This document shows positions 33,576 through 43,627 of a stretch of DNA of 64,000 nt, piece by piece. Both the position numbers and the translations under genes were made by a program. Source of the stretch: Mesostigma viride (taxonomy: Eukaryota > Streptophyta > Mesostigmatophyceae > Mesostigmatales > Mesostigmataceae); NCBI GenBank assembly GCA_009746045.1, contig RPFO01000715.1, forward strand, positions 151,010-215,009, given 5' to 3'. The notes beneath the pieces were generated by a model. The model was not told the DNA's origin. It saw nothing but the letters and a program-made list of their open reading frames with translations, and made no database searches. Within the stretch, counting starts at the first letter, position 1; each line of letters begins with the position of its first letter.

Positions 33576-35274
33576 CCCCTAAATGGTCTGGCTGCCGATT
33601 TTCCGCCTAAAACTGAGTTACAGCCGACACGTCGGCCCCTTCTCGGGGGACCAAATGCCGCGAAAACTATTGAGAATTAGGAAACGTTTAGCTGAGAAGA
33701 TCGAAAGTTTATAATTTTCCTCACAGCATGGTACTAGGGTTTGCATACTTCTGACAAAGTTATAGAGGTGTTCTGGCCGGTCAAAGTACAAGGGGTCAGG
33801 GTACTTTTTCACGTACAACGTGCATTCCGGAAAACGACGACCTGGCCATGGCGGCTTGCGCCCACGCATGGCATTTACGTTTTCGTTCGAATTTTCTGAC
33901 CAAACTTAGGAAATTGATTTTATACGTCCTAAAGATCACACAGGCCAATTTTTGGACCGCGGGAATGCCATTTGATAGGTGTCGGCAGCGTTCTTGCTGG
34001 AAAAAACTGCGATCAGGCCGGACGATAGAAACGTTGACAGCAATACCTTTCCGGCGTATTTTAAAGGATATATTGGTTTCTTTGTACTTTTTATGATACA
34101 TAGTAGTCGTAAACGTGCAAGGGTGGCCAGAAATCGCCGAATCCAGCGACCATGCTGCACAACTTTGGTGTGCCGAAATGCGCCATTTTGCGGCCACCGC
34201 CTGGGCCAAGGTAACGCCATCCATGCCTGGTAAAGCTTCAGCATCGTTTTCCTATCGATGTTTGACGTTTATATATACGTTCTAGCTTGTGTAGCACATT
34301 CTTTTTGCATTATTCATGCTCTTTCTTGACCCTGGCCTGGCCCCTTTCTAAAACACCCTTCTTAGATGCTTCCCTCAGTCAGTTGACCTGCCACAGTGTG
34401 ATGGTGATAAGTTTTAGATGCTGTATGGGTTTGAATACCTCCATATATGTTTCTTATACATTTCCCACACACATATTGCATGAGTGTGAGGCAGTTGGCT
34501 GGTCTCTGTGGCATCATCAAGCATGTAACCGGTGAGTAGAAGCTTCCCATTGTCAGCATGTGCCACCAGGTGTGCTGGCCATCACCTGGCAAGCTATAGC
34601 AGCTTAGGCCTAGTTTATCCTTGCTAGGGCAAGCTGAAATAGGCTTAAAATCACTAGTTTGTTGGTGGCTGCCTCCTAGAATGCATGCCTTACGTAGGGT
34701 ATCCGTACCACGTTACCTACGTGCATGGACAAGGTGGCACCTGCACATAGGTGCCATGTAAGGGCAGTGTGATGATGCAGTTATGTTTCCCCATCATTGT
34801 GGAAGGGAAATGTATTGTGTGGCATGGTTTGGGGCCATATTAGTAGGTATTAGTAGGTAGTATGCCCACTCCTACCCCCTTGGTTGCTTTTTACCAACGG
34901 TACCCCTATGGGCTGTACTGGGTGTAACTGCTGGCATACCCACCCAAATGATGACCCCAATGGCTCAAACTGTTCAGCAACTAATTGTTTATCATCCCTG
35001 AAGTGGTAGGTGCCTAGCTCTTACAACATAATTCAAAATGCACATTCTACCAAAAATGAAAACGCTCGTCTTGACCCCCCTGACTTTGACGGCAGTTATA
35101 CATGGCCTACCCTGCATATATGTAAGGTTGTGATATACCAACCCGAAGGGCAACTCATGGACATGCTTGGCCCCCAAGGACAGCCATTGGATATGGGTGG
35201 GTTGGATGGCATCTGGTTTGCAAAATTGTGAAGTTACAGCCGATGCATCGGCAGTATTTCTGCCCATTTAGGGG
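33576..35274. mobile_element. Non-autonomous piggyBac-type element in the copia RT
   Basis: Ends are CCCCTAAATGG and its complement, flanked by TTAA at 33,572-33,575 and 35,275-35,278; TTAA targets are diagnostic of piggyBac. Each end also carries AGTTACAGCCGA followed by its complement TCGGC (33,614-33,634 and 35,232-35,252), in direct orientation. No transposase is visible; ORFs at 33,796-34,244 (minus) and 33,848-34,233 (plus) show no known motif. Terminal bases differ from the piggyBac at 43,628, so that copy is unlikely to be its source. Confidence 0.88.
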
Positions 35275-35278
35275 TTAA

Positions 35279-36485
35279 AAGGGCTTTCCTGAAAGGCTCA
35301 CCTGAGATAGCACAACAAGTGTGGCATGGTCAGGTGTACGTAGTCTCCACTCCCAGAGTTTGGGCAAAACACATCCCTCAGCAGTACCTGAAAGCTAACA
35401 TAGGTGTTGAAGGGCTGCAATCAGCTCCTCGCATTTTCAGGATGTCAGCTCAGGCTGTGTTTGAAAAGTTAGGGGCTAGATATGACGACATAGACCCTTG
35501 CTTCTTTGTGGTCCCACACCCTCATGGCATTCTCACATTTGTGTGGCATGGGGATGATCAGCTGATTGCTGGGCCAAGGCGTGCTGTGGATGATTTTATT
35601 CAACAAGTGTCACAGCATTTTGAGATTGGCAAGCAAGTAGAGCTGGGCACCACTGCCATAAAATTTTGTGGCACAATGTTACAACTCCAGCAGCATCAAA
35701 ACCAGTGGGTGTGTGCACTCTACTCTCCCAATGATTACATGCACAGCTGCTTGGAGGTTTTGCAAACAAAAATCAAACCTGGAGCCTGTCCTACCATTAG
35801 AGGCAAGCTGGGGTGGTTGTGCTCAACGTGTGCACCTCACCTGGCTGTGGTTAGCAGAGTTGATGATGATGTCTTGATGCAAGTAGGTCACAAAGCCATC
35901 ACCAAAACTCTCCAGGAGGGCCCTCCCCTTATCTTGCACTCCTTGGATCTCCACAAAACCATTCACATCCAAGCTATGATGGATAGTTCCATGGAGTCCA
36001 GGCAGATTACCAAGCTGCAGGCAAGGGAGTCAGGCTTGTATTTTGTGCAGAATGATGATGCACCCTTGTCTCTCATTTCATGGTACAGCCGGTTGCATAG
36101 ACGCAAGGCTGTCAGCAGCAATGCTGCTGAGTGCAGGGCAGTGGTGTCAGCAGTGCTTCATGCCAGGTACTTGAATCATGTGCTGGTTTGGTTGCAGAGG
36201 CAAGCAGGCAGCAATGCTGGGGTGGTGGCACACTTGCTCACTGACAGTCAGTCAGTCCTCAGTTTCCTTGCTAACCCTTATGCTGTCCACACTGATCTTG
36301 ACTGGGTGGTCCTGAAACAGGAGTCCACCTACTGGGAGTCCACCCGTCACGTGGAGGACAAACACAACGCTGCTGATGCACTCACTAAAGTGCCTCAGCA
36401 GGCAGCTGAACAATATCAGCTGTTGTACCACTTGATGAACCCCTATGGCAAGCAGGCAACCCTGCCCCATAGGGGGGACGCCTAG
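35279..36485 (+). CDS. C-terminal reverse transcriptase and RNaseH of the copia-like element
   Basis: The reading resumes with KRAFLKGSPEIAQQVWHGQ, completing RT motif A (ATDI-KRAFLKG). It runs through GLQSAPRIFRMSAQAVFEKL and reaches the catalytic box as FVWHGDDQLIAG, so the usual YVDD is HGDD. It continues with FEIGKQVELG and KFCGTML. The Ty1-type RNaseH follows: IQAMMDSSMES, NAAECRAVVSAV, LLTDSQSVLSFL and HNAADALTKVP, showing the acidic residues. It ends with GDA and a stop at 36,485, about 1 kb before the 3' LTR. Confidence 0.9.
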
Positions 36486-37534
36486 CAGGGTCCTGTTCAC
36501 CAGGGCTGCCTAGGTCACCCAGTACCCCTTGGGCAGGTCCAAGGGGTAGGTTGTGGCTTCCAGCCAGGGGGGTTGGTTGGAGTCTGTTTTTCATACATCT
36601 GCGTGCCCTATGCCCAATAAAATCTGTTTTGATTTTCTCAACACCATGGAATTTCGTTATGCACACCTTCATAGGTGGGCATGGGATGTATCTCACACCT
36701 TTATTCCCTAGGGCGTATGCCTTGGTGGAATGGCCTTGAGCTCAGTGGCTCAGGTGCCCCCATTCAAGTGGAGGGTCAAAGCTCCCTTGACAGGTGGTTA
36801 CCCAGGACCCCAGTTCACTGTGGATATCCTGGGCCATCTGGCCTTACTGTTCAGTGGCAGTACAGGCATGGGTGCTGTCATGTTGTCTAGTACAACGTGC
36901 TCAGCACAGGTGCAGGATGAAATATTCCTGTCACCTGTCACCAGGACTTCAGTCACCCATGTGCAGGGCAGGGGTGGCTGGTCTCCCACGTTGTGCAGGT
37001 GCAATGTGGCCAGGTCCAGGATGTCATAGTCCTGTCACCTGTCACTCGGACTTCAGACCCCTCTGTGCAGGGCAGGGGTGGCTGGTCCTCACATGTTGTG
37101 CAGGTACAACATGGACAGTGCAGGGTGCAATAAACCTGTCCACTGTCACTCCTCAGGTTGCAGGTAACCTGAGCTCAGTTGACCCAGCCTGGCTGGGTAT
37201 TTTCTCTCTGAGTGGGCGATGATGATGGAACAACATGGAACCTCTTAAACGGTTACCTTGGCATTTTTTTTACAAGGGCTCTCTTGGCTGGTGGTGCACT
37301 CCCTGGATAGGCAGACAGGCATAGCTATCTCCCTTGTGAGCTCGCGAGGAGGAGGAACTCCCCGGGCATGTTGAGCTAAACGTGATGCCATCACAAGTAT
37401 TGCACGAGTTCTGGGGCCCATCTTTTTCAGTCCAGATGTTGCAGTATGGGTGTCAGTTGCTCAGCACCTCAGTCAGCTTGGAGTCAGTCTCCTAGCTGGG
37501 CAGGGTCAGGCTTGAAGTCGCTAGCCTTCAACCT
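36486..37534 (+). other. Long 3' untranslated region with ~110-bp repeats
   Basis: Two and a half imperfect tandem units (about 36,905-37,160) share CCTGTCACCTGTCAC, GTGCAGGGCAGGGGTGGCTG and GTTGTGCAGGT. No coding region is supported between the RNaseH stop and the PPT. Confidence 0.7.
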
Positions 37535-37553
37535 GAAAGGAAAACATAATGGG
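37535..37553 (+). promoter_or_regulatory. Polypurine tract of the copia-like element
   Basis: GAAAGGAAAACATAATGGG lies immediately before the 3' LTR start AGTTAGATG. Confidence 0.6.
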
Positions 37554-38008
37554 AGTTAGATGAGATGCTTAGGCTGACACACGGATTTCCGGCCTGCGCG
37601 CCGCGTATTGCCTACCGCGGCTGAGCGGGACACCTCAGTACAGTACGGCAGGGTGTACGGTACTGAGGTGTCATGTGGACCGATGTGCGGTTAGTGCCAG
37701 ACTGTTCCTAGGTGCTAGCTCGACCCGCCAGGTCCGGTGTAGCCGGGCCTGACGGGCCGAGTCTTAGCTGGATGCTAGTGACGTGGTCGCATGGCATTGC
37801 AGTGTACACTTGTCCACTGGTCGTGTGCTGCAGGTAGCACCGCCATAGGCATATAGGCGTAGCACTGGGGAGTGCCACAGCACCCGAGTCTGCCCAGTTC
37901 CATTCTGAGCCCTCAGCTTTCATCTCTCTCTCATTGTATTATTGTAATACAATCATCATTCGCTCTCAGCTTTCGCAGTTGTTCGTCGTCCCTAGTCTCC
38001 ATCCAACT
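37554..38008 (+). repeat. 3' LTR of the copia-like element
   Basis: 455 bp, identical as far as I can read to 27,804-28,258. Followed by the duplicated target CTCTC. Confidence 0.93.
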
Positions 38009-38344
38009 CTCTCTCCGGTAAGAGATTTTCGCAGTTTGGCTGTTTCGAAACGTTAATTAAGTGAGATGCCTTCGGATCAGGAGACTCACACAGCCGCGAA
38101 ATCATGCCAAAGGTCATATGTTCGATCCCTTGCTGGTAGCTTCTGAGCTTTCTTATTTTCTGTGTTCCGCGGAATCTCAGATTTGGGCCGCTAGCGTTTT
38201 CACGTTTGTTGCTTTCTGATCCGACGACAACGTTGTGCCTTGCTCGTGTGACATCTGGCGCATGGTGTGATTCATGTGTATGGTGCTGCCTTGCCACATG
38301 GGGCTGCTTTGCCATAAGAGTGAGTGTTGGGTTCTACACATTTG

Positions 38345-38690
38345 CTGCATGGACCGTTAGGTGCTGGTGAGCTCTTCCTTGTAGAATGGTGATGTCTATG
38401 TCAAGGATCCGATGTCTTTTTTTTCTCTTGCACTGCTTTCATTTTAGGGGGAATTATAGGTGTCATTATTTTGGCATTTGAAGGTATAGATGTTTATCTG
38501 CAAGGGCCTGTTTTTTTTCCCCCGGCCTCTTGCATGCATGGATGTGTAGAATTGTATGTTGATGGAATTATGATTTGCCATACACATTTGCTGCATGGAT
38601 TTTTAGGTGGTGCTGAGCTCAAGATCCTTGTGGAACGCTTACATCTATGTCAAGGATCTGATTTCTTTTCCTCTTGCGTATATTGTGTCG
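38345..38690 (+). repeat. Diverged tandem duplication (~240 bp)
   Basis: ACACATTTGCTGCATGGA ... TTAGGTG ... GAGCTC ... TCTATGTCAAGGATC occurs at 38,336-38,420 and again at 38,582-38,662. No coding region is recognised in 38,014-39,119. Confidence 0.65.
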
Positions 38691-38814
38691 GTTTGTTTAT
38701 TTCTTGCAGGGACCACGAGAGTAAAATGCAAGCGGTTCCACTTTCAAGTCAGCATGTGACGCCCTGTCGACCGGCCCGCTTTGTTAGCTAGCTACCATAT
38801 AGTATTTGATGATA

Positions 38815-38960
38815 GGCATTGAATGCAGAAGATGTCATAACGCCGTAACAGACTGTGTTGAATAGGCATTGAATGCAGAAGATGTCATAACGCCATAACA
38901 GACTGTGTTGAACAGGCATATTTGAATGCCGTAGATGTACATAACCCCATAACAGTGTTG
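38815..38960 (+). repeat. Three tandem ~58-bp units
   Basis: GGCATTGAATGCAGAAGATG then TCATAACGCCGTAACAG is repeated twice nearly perfectly and once in degraded form. Confidence 0.8.
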
Positions 38961-39119
38961 AATAGTTGAATCAACGGGTTCTTGCAGCTGTAAACATTAA
39001 AATTATTCAAACATTTAATGAAAAAATCATTATTGTTGCTGTTTTGAACAGCGGTTGTTACTAGCACTGCATGCATGTGTCTGCTGCCAGCATATTGCAT
39101 TATGGGTGTGTTTTTCAGC

Positions 39120-39475
39120 GCTGTGTTTTCTCACGTCTCTCACGTCCTGTTTTTCTCACTTTTCTCACTTTTCTCACTCTTCTCACGTCCTGATTTTCTC
39201 ACTTTTCTCACGTTTCACACCTCCCGTTTTTCTCACTTATCTCACGTCCTGTTTTTTGAGATTTTTCTCACGTTTTTCCCCTTTTTTCACCTTTTTGGGG
39301 CAATCTCACCCGGGTGAGATTGCCCTTTTCTCACCCATTCTCACCCATTTCTCACCCTATTTTCTCACTTTTCTCACCCATTCTCACCCATTTCTCACCC
39401 TTTTTCTCACCCATCTCACCCTTTTTCTCACCTTTTCTCACCCATTCTCAAAGCCGAGTTCCTAGTGCTTGTCGT
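39120..39475. repeat. GTGAGAAAA-rich repeat, inverted copy
   Basis: The minus strand begins CACTAGGAACTCGGC near 39,465 and carries GTGAGAAAA words and the core CAATCTCACCCGGGTGAGAT at about 39,300, as in 24,021-24,385. Confidence 0.75.
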
Positions 39476-39880
39476 GGGTGAGCTTGTCTGAAAAAAGCCG
39501 GGCTGGCTGGCGTCAAAGTCAAACTCTTCCCAGGTCGGCTCGGCAGGGCAACTGCGCTCAAGGGCTCAGGCGACGCGGCGGGCGAGGCGAGCCCGGGGCC
39601 TGGCTGATCGAGCGACCACTAGGACTTGGCTAGTGGCGCCGCTGCCTTAAGGGGACTCGCACGTCCAAAAGCCTGAAAAACAGACTTTAGTGAGTATCAG
39701 TTCCAATGCACATGGGAACCATCTAGTGATGATTGGGTACCATAAATATGATGTTTGGACATTCATACCACCACTTGTTGGGGGTACTACCCCCAACCAC
39801 GCACCGGTGGCGAGCTAAAAATAGAAAAAGATGCTATTTATGAGATATTTTGCCCAAGACAAACCACTTGTCTAAATGAC
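39476..39880. other. No gene recognised
   Basis: A GC-rich stretch (39,480-39,650) followed by AT-richer sequence without supported ORFs. Confidence 0.55.
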
Positions 39881-39884
39881 CTGC

Positions 39885-41790
39885 CCATACATTAATTAAT
39901 TAATTAATTAAACTCGTGCCCCCGTTGGGGAGTCACGGAGCACCGAAGTGCTTTTAATCCCTGTGTGTGCACTACAGGAGAAAGGGCAGAGACCCCCAGT
40001 CTCCTTCATGCCAAAGGCATGCCACAGCTGCAATCGGGCGCGGCTAGCTAAAAGGACAGGCTAACGATCCGGCAAACTGTGGGTGCAATAAGACCCATGT
40101 GAGCATATCATAGCAAGGAGCGTGGGCAAGTAATCTGAACATAGCCAGGGCGTAGCATGGCTGTACTAGGACTAGGCTAAGGCTATGGCTGGTTGTGTAC
40201 CGTGCGTTGGCGGCACGTGACTAGGTGTGTTGGCACAGCTAGGCGACATCTAGGCATGGCTGCCTTAGCGGCAGTGACGCCAATGGTTACAAGCTAGGGC
40301 TATTGCTATTCTAGCCCGCTGGGGGCGTCCACATCTTGTGGTTGATCAGTCATCAGGTCCCCGCCCCTCCAGTACACCTTGGGCTTCTGGGGGTCCTGCT
40401 TATGGCGGAGGTATTCCGGCCACAGGTCGCGTCGCTGCTGTTGCTGAGCGGGGGTGAGGTCGTCATCCAGCGTCCAGGTGAGGTCGTGCAACCGCTTGCG
40501 ACGAGAGAGGAACCGCTGCTTATCCTCAGGGGAGGGGAAGGTGAGTAGGACTGGTGGGGGAGCCGCCTTGTCCCGTGAGTGGGGAAGGCGGTGGCACCCA
40601 CGCAGTTCTACCTCACCTACCAGGCCCATGAGGGTAAGAAGCTGGTTCTTGAGCTCGTCAGCAAGAGAGGTTGACGTCTCACCTGGCTTCTGGGGGAAGC
40701 GACGTAGCACCACTCGGCACTCGCGGCGAGCGCGGTCGGTGACCTCCCGTTGCTGGGCCTGGCGGTGGTCCTCCAGCTCCTGGAGCTTTGTGGCGATGGC
40801 GTCGGTGGTGGAGGCGGTCGCTGACCGCAGCAGGTCCGCGTAGGAGAGCGGCGGGAGGTCGCCAGCATCCTGCCGGGGTGGCTGGGATGCAATGGTGGCC
40901 GTCTGCGCCGCTATCTTGGGGACCTGTGTGGCCAGGGCCTCGGTGTGGGCGGTGATGGCCTCAAGCTTCTTCAGGAGCACGCCACACTTGCCCTCCACCT
41001 GGTTAAGGCGAGAGACAAGTGCAGCATGCGTTTCCGAAGCCTGCGCCGTGGTGTGTAGCGCCGTGAACTGGGGTTGTAGCTTGTGGACGACCTTGGTTTC
41101 CACGTTGGAGACCCGGGCCTCGACTTTGTTGAGCGTGGTGTTCAGCGATGTCAGCTGCTCGGCCAGCGGCCAGGTCACGTGCTCCTCCAGCACTGCGCGG
41201 ATATCATCCTTGCCGAGGGAGGAAGCCGATGGGGCTGCCGGCTGTGCGGGGGCTGGGGTGCGGAGCGTTCTGGTGATGTCGCCGAGGCGGATCTGGAATT
41301 GGCTGGTCAGGATAATCAGGCGTTGTTCTACTTCGTCCAAAGCATAGAGCCAGGACATGTCTCCATTGTAGTCGATAGCCGCCCCCTCCTTGGGTACGAA
41401 GAGCTTCCGCTCCTGTTCGAGGAACTGGAGAACCTCGATGCATGCCTGCGGCGACAATGCTTGCCACCGGGTGAAGGCGAATCGTCGGTCGCCGGGGAGG
41501 AACTCGCTCCATTTTCGATCGTGGCAGGGTTTCTTGGGCTCAGGCGAGGCGCTTGGCGAGGGTTTGGCGGGTAAGCCTGTCGGCTGAACAATGGCGAGGG
41601 CGAGAGGGTTGGGCTGGGCGCTGGGAAGCTGTGCCAGCTCCTTTTCCAGCCCTCGTTTTGCTTTGGTAGTCGTCATAGCTGGTCACGTGCGTAACTTTGT
41701 CTATACTGCGTGGCAGCCGTAACCGTTTATACTGGCAAGTGCGTCTTAGAAGAAGATGCCCATACATACCTGCAAAGTTCCCCCACTTTT
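39885..41790 (-). mobile_element. ORF1-only LINE (half-LINE) with (TTAA)n tail
   Basis: Sense is minus. ORF1 ends at 40,306, a ~350-bp 3' region follows, and the element closes with CCAACGGGGGCACGAG and a run of TTAA units at 39,889-39,911. No ORF2 (endonuclease/RT) lies between ORF1 and the tail. The 3' region recurs at 26,214-26,612 and the extreme 3' end at 1,375-1,447 and 24,430-24,510. The 5' boundary near 41,790 is not defined. Confidence 0.65.
40306..41676 (-). CDS. LINE ORF1-type RNA-binding protein
   Basis: The intact 456-codon ORF has the layout of L1-type ORF1 proteins, which coat LINE RNA as trimers. The N-terminal region is basic/Pro-rich. A long amphipathic coiled coil covers about residues 165-250 (LNKVEARVSNVETKVVHKLQ; SRLNQVEGKCGVLLKKLEAI). 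An RRM-like part follows (RRECRVVLRRFPQKPG; VELRGCHRLPHSRDKAAPP; VLLTFPSPEDKQRFLSRRKR). The C-terminal domain contains LTPAQQQQRRDLWPEYLRHK and KVYWRGGDLM. The frame is open throughout, which suggests recent activity or selection. No partner ORF2 is adjacent. Confidence 0.78.
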   Translation of the reverse strand: MTTTKAKRGLEKELAQLPSAQPNPLALAIVQPTGLPAKPSPSASPEPKKPCHDRKWSEFLPGDRRFAFTRWQALSPQACIEVLQFLEQERKLFVPKEGAAIDYNGDMSWLYALDEVEQRLIILTSQFQIRLGDITRTLRTPAPAQPAAPSASSLGKDDIRAVLEEHVTWPLAEQLTSLNTTLNKVEARVSNVETKVVHKLQPQFTALHTTAQASETHAALVSRLNQVEGKCGVLLKKLEAITAHTEALATQVPKIAAQTATIASQPPRQDAGDLPPLSYADLLRSATASTTDAIATKLQELEDHRQAQQREVTDRARRECRVVLRRFPQKPGETSTSLADELKNQLLTLMGLVGEVELRGCHRLPHSRDKAAPPPVLLTFPSPEDKQRFLSRRKRLHDLTWTLDDDLTPAQQQQRRDLWPEYLRHKQDPQKPKVYWRGGDLMTDQPQDVDAPSGLE

Positions 41791-43430
41791 TTAAAAGCTG
41801 GGCTATTTACATGGCCAAAATGGTCACATTTGTTTGAGTTATTAATTTTCCCGCAAAATGGGTACTTTTTTGAGCAAAAAAAAAATAAATCAAATCATTA
41901 ACACATCAGATTGGGTCATCCATACATGCGATATTCCACTGAGTGGGGGGAAACACAACCACAAAGTTTGAGCTCATTCTGACAAGCGTAGCTCAAGTTA
42001 TTGATTTTCCTGTGATGCCACCTGGGTAGACGCTAAAAGAGAATTGAGCTAGTGCTGAGCCAAAATGACATCTGTTTTGCTACCCTAGACACCCAAAAAC
42101 ATGCCCACTTTGATCACGGAGTGTGAGGAGGATGTCCGGAGCGTCATACGCCCCACCCCTCCATCGGCACAGCCAGCCTTGTGAGTCTACCCTTAACAAC
42201 AAGGCTGGTAGGACGACACGCCTGAGCAGCATATGTCATGCCTATCTAAGGCTAATAATGTGTGATTTTGTGCCAACAACCAAGTTGTTCCACCCAACAA
42301 CACATTAAAAACCCTGTTCCAAAATGCCCAACAAGCCGGACATGTGGAGGACCACACACGCAGTATATAAAGAGAAAATAAGCTGACTTTTTATCCAGCC
42401 AACCTGTGGCTAGCTGCTCTGGTTAGCATGACAAAGGCTATCATTTACTCAGTGGGAAAGGTGAAGAGACCATTGGAACAACCTACCTGACGCATGTGCC
42501 ACCAAAGCATTGTGTCCCGCAAAATGCACACTGCCTCCTTTCTAACAAGCACGAGCCACTTTCTTTAGGAGACAGGTGCCAGCTCGTCAGTGTCTGGGGA
42601 AAATGATGCCGCTGCTTAGGAAGACCGCGTGAATTTCCTCGAACACAACTGTCTATAAAGCAAAAGAAATTTCAGAGAAGCATGGAAATAAAAGCATTAC
42701 ACCTTCCCGACAGGTTGTGGGCCACGCGCTGCAGCAAGCCAGCCACGTCACAGACGAACTTGCTAAAAAACATCCGGGAATCTAGCGATGCAGCGCCAGG
42801 ACCCGCAAGTTCATGGCTGCATCTGGCCGGAAAGAAGGCAAAAAGCTTACGCTCAACGAGCTAAGAAAGCAGGAAAGCGCTATCTTAGGACGTTTAATAC
42901 AAGAACGTACCATAACGGGCATTTATTCGTGCCCAGGCGCACAAGAAAGGCCACCCTTTCATGGAGAGGTCGGGCGCGCATCGCGCAGGCCTAATGTTAT
43001 CTTACCGCAAAATGACGGGAAAGGTAAAGATAGCAGCGGGAATTTTTACGGCTTTAGAAACATCATTAAACTAGCTTCCATTAGGACCATCAAAACTGGC
43101 AACAATCGACAATCACACCTGCAGGCATCCATTATACTTTATTCATCCCGACAGAAATTCAGGCCGGACCCCCCCTGCCGATGGTAAAGAAAAAGAGCCC
43201 GCGACATTATAGATCGCAACTATCCCACCATAAGTTAGAATCAGTAACTAATTTTCTCCAAGAATCGAGCATTTTTTCTGCTTAATTCCGCGAGCCAGAT
43301 TTGTCACGTTTCGTCTAAAAGCAGTCACCATGGCCACTCCCGCAAGGGGTGCGCGCACCGTGCACCCACTTTTCACGGCACGGAGGGTACCGCGGAATTT
43401 TTTTGGCGCGGAAAATATTCGCCGCGCCGA
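41791..43430. other. No convincing gene
   Basis: AT-rich non-coding sequence with short ORFs. One 124-codon plus ORF (42,813-43,187, starting MAASGRKEGKKLTLNEL) has a helical, basic N terminus but no known domain and is listed only as a possibility. Confidence 0.5.
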
Positions 43431-43627
43431 GTCCCCTTAATCTGGGCCGGAGGGCGAAGCTGCAGCCGGAACTGCAGACGTTTATTCAGGGCTGAGCGCA
43501 GCCGCCAGGCTGCGTTGCGCGGAGGAGCGTTTGCTCGCCATATATTGCGTGATAGCTTCGGAAAATTATATGAGCATGCGCGTCTTAGAAAGACGAAGCG
43601 ATTGTGATTAATTAATTAATTAATTAA
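43430..43627 (+). repeat. GC-rich SINE-like segment ending in a TTAA tract
   Basis: A compact structured segment (GGGCCGGAGGGCGAAGCTGC ... GCGTCTTAGAAAGACGAAGC) runs into five TTAA units at 43,608-43,627, like a retroposon with a simple-repeat tail. No second copy is in the window, so the class is a guess. Confidence 0.35.

Larger units (their letters stand above)
27804..38008 (+). mobile_element. Copia-like LTR retrotransposon, unusual IN-PR-RT order
   Basis: Complete element with two 455-bp LTRs that look identical base for base, a 5-bp target duplication CTCTC (27,799-27,803 and 38,009-38,013), PBS, PPT, and gag/IN/PR/RT/RNaseH. Length is 10,205 bp including a nested 1,699-bp TTAA-flanked element. 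The domain order in pol (integrase, then aspartic protease, then RT-RNaseH) differs from the copia standard PR-IN-RT-RH. Frames change at about 32,330 and 32,885. Confidence 0.93.

Noticed and set aside
38045-38130. tRNA-like stretch with a B-box-like GTTCGATCC
   Set aside because: No matching acceptor stem or convincing A box; a cloverleaf cannot be drawn. A tRNA-derived SINE remains possible.
40892-41574. Plus-strand ORFs opposite LINE ORF1
   Set aside because: Shadows of a GC-rich coding frame with coiled-coil and RRM-like signatures on the minus strand.
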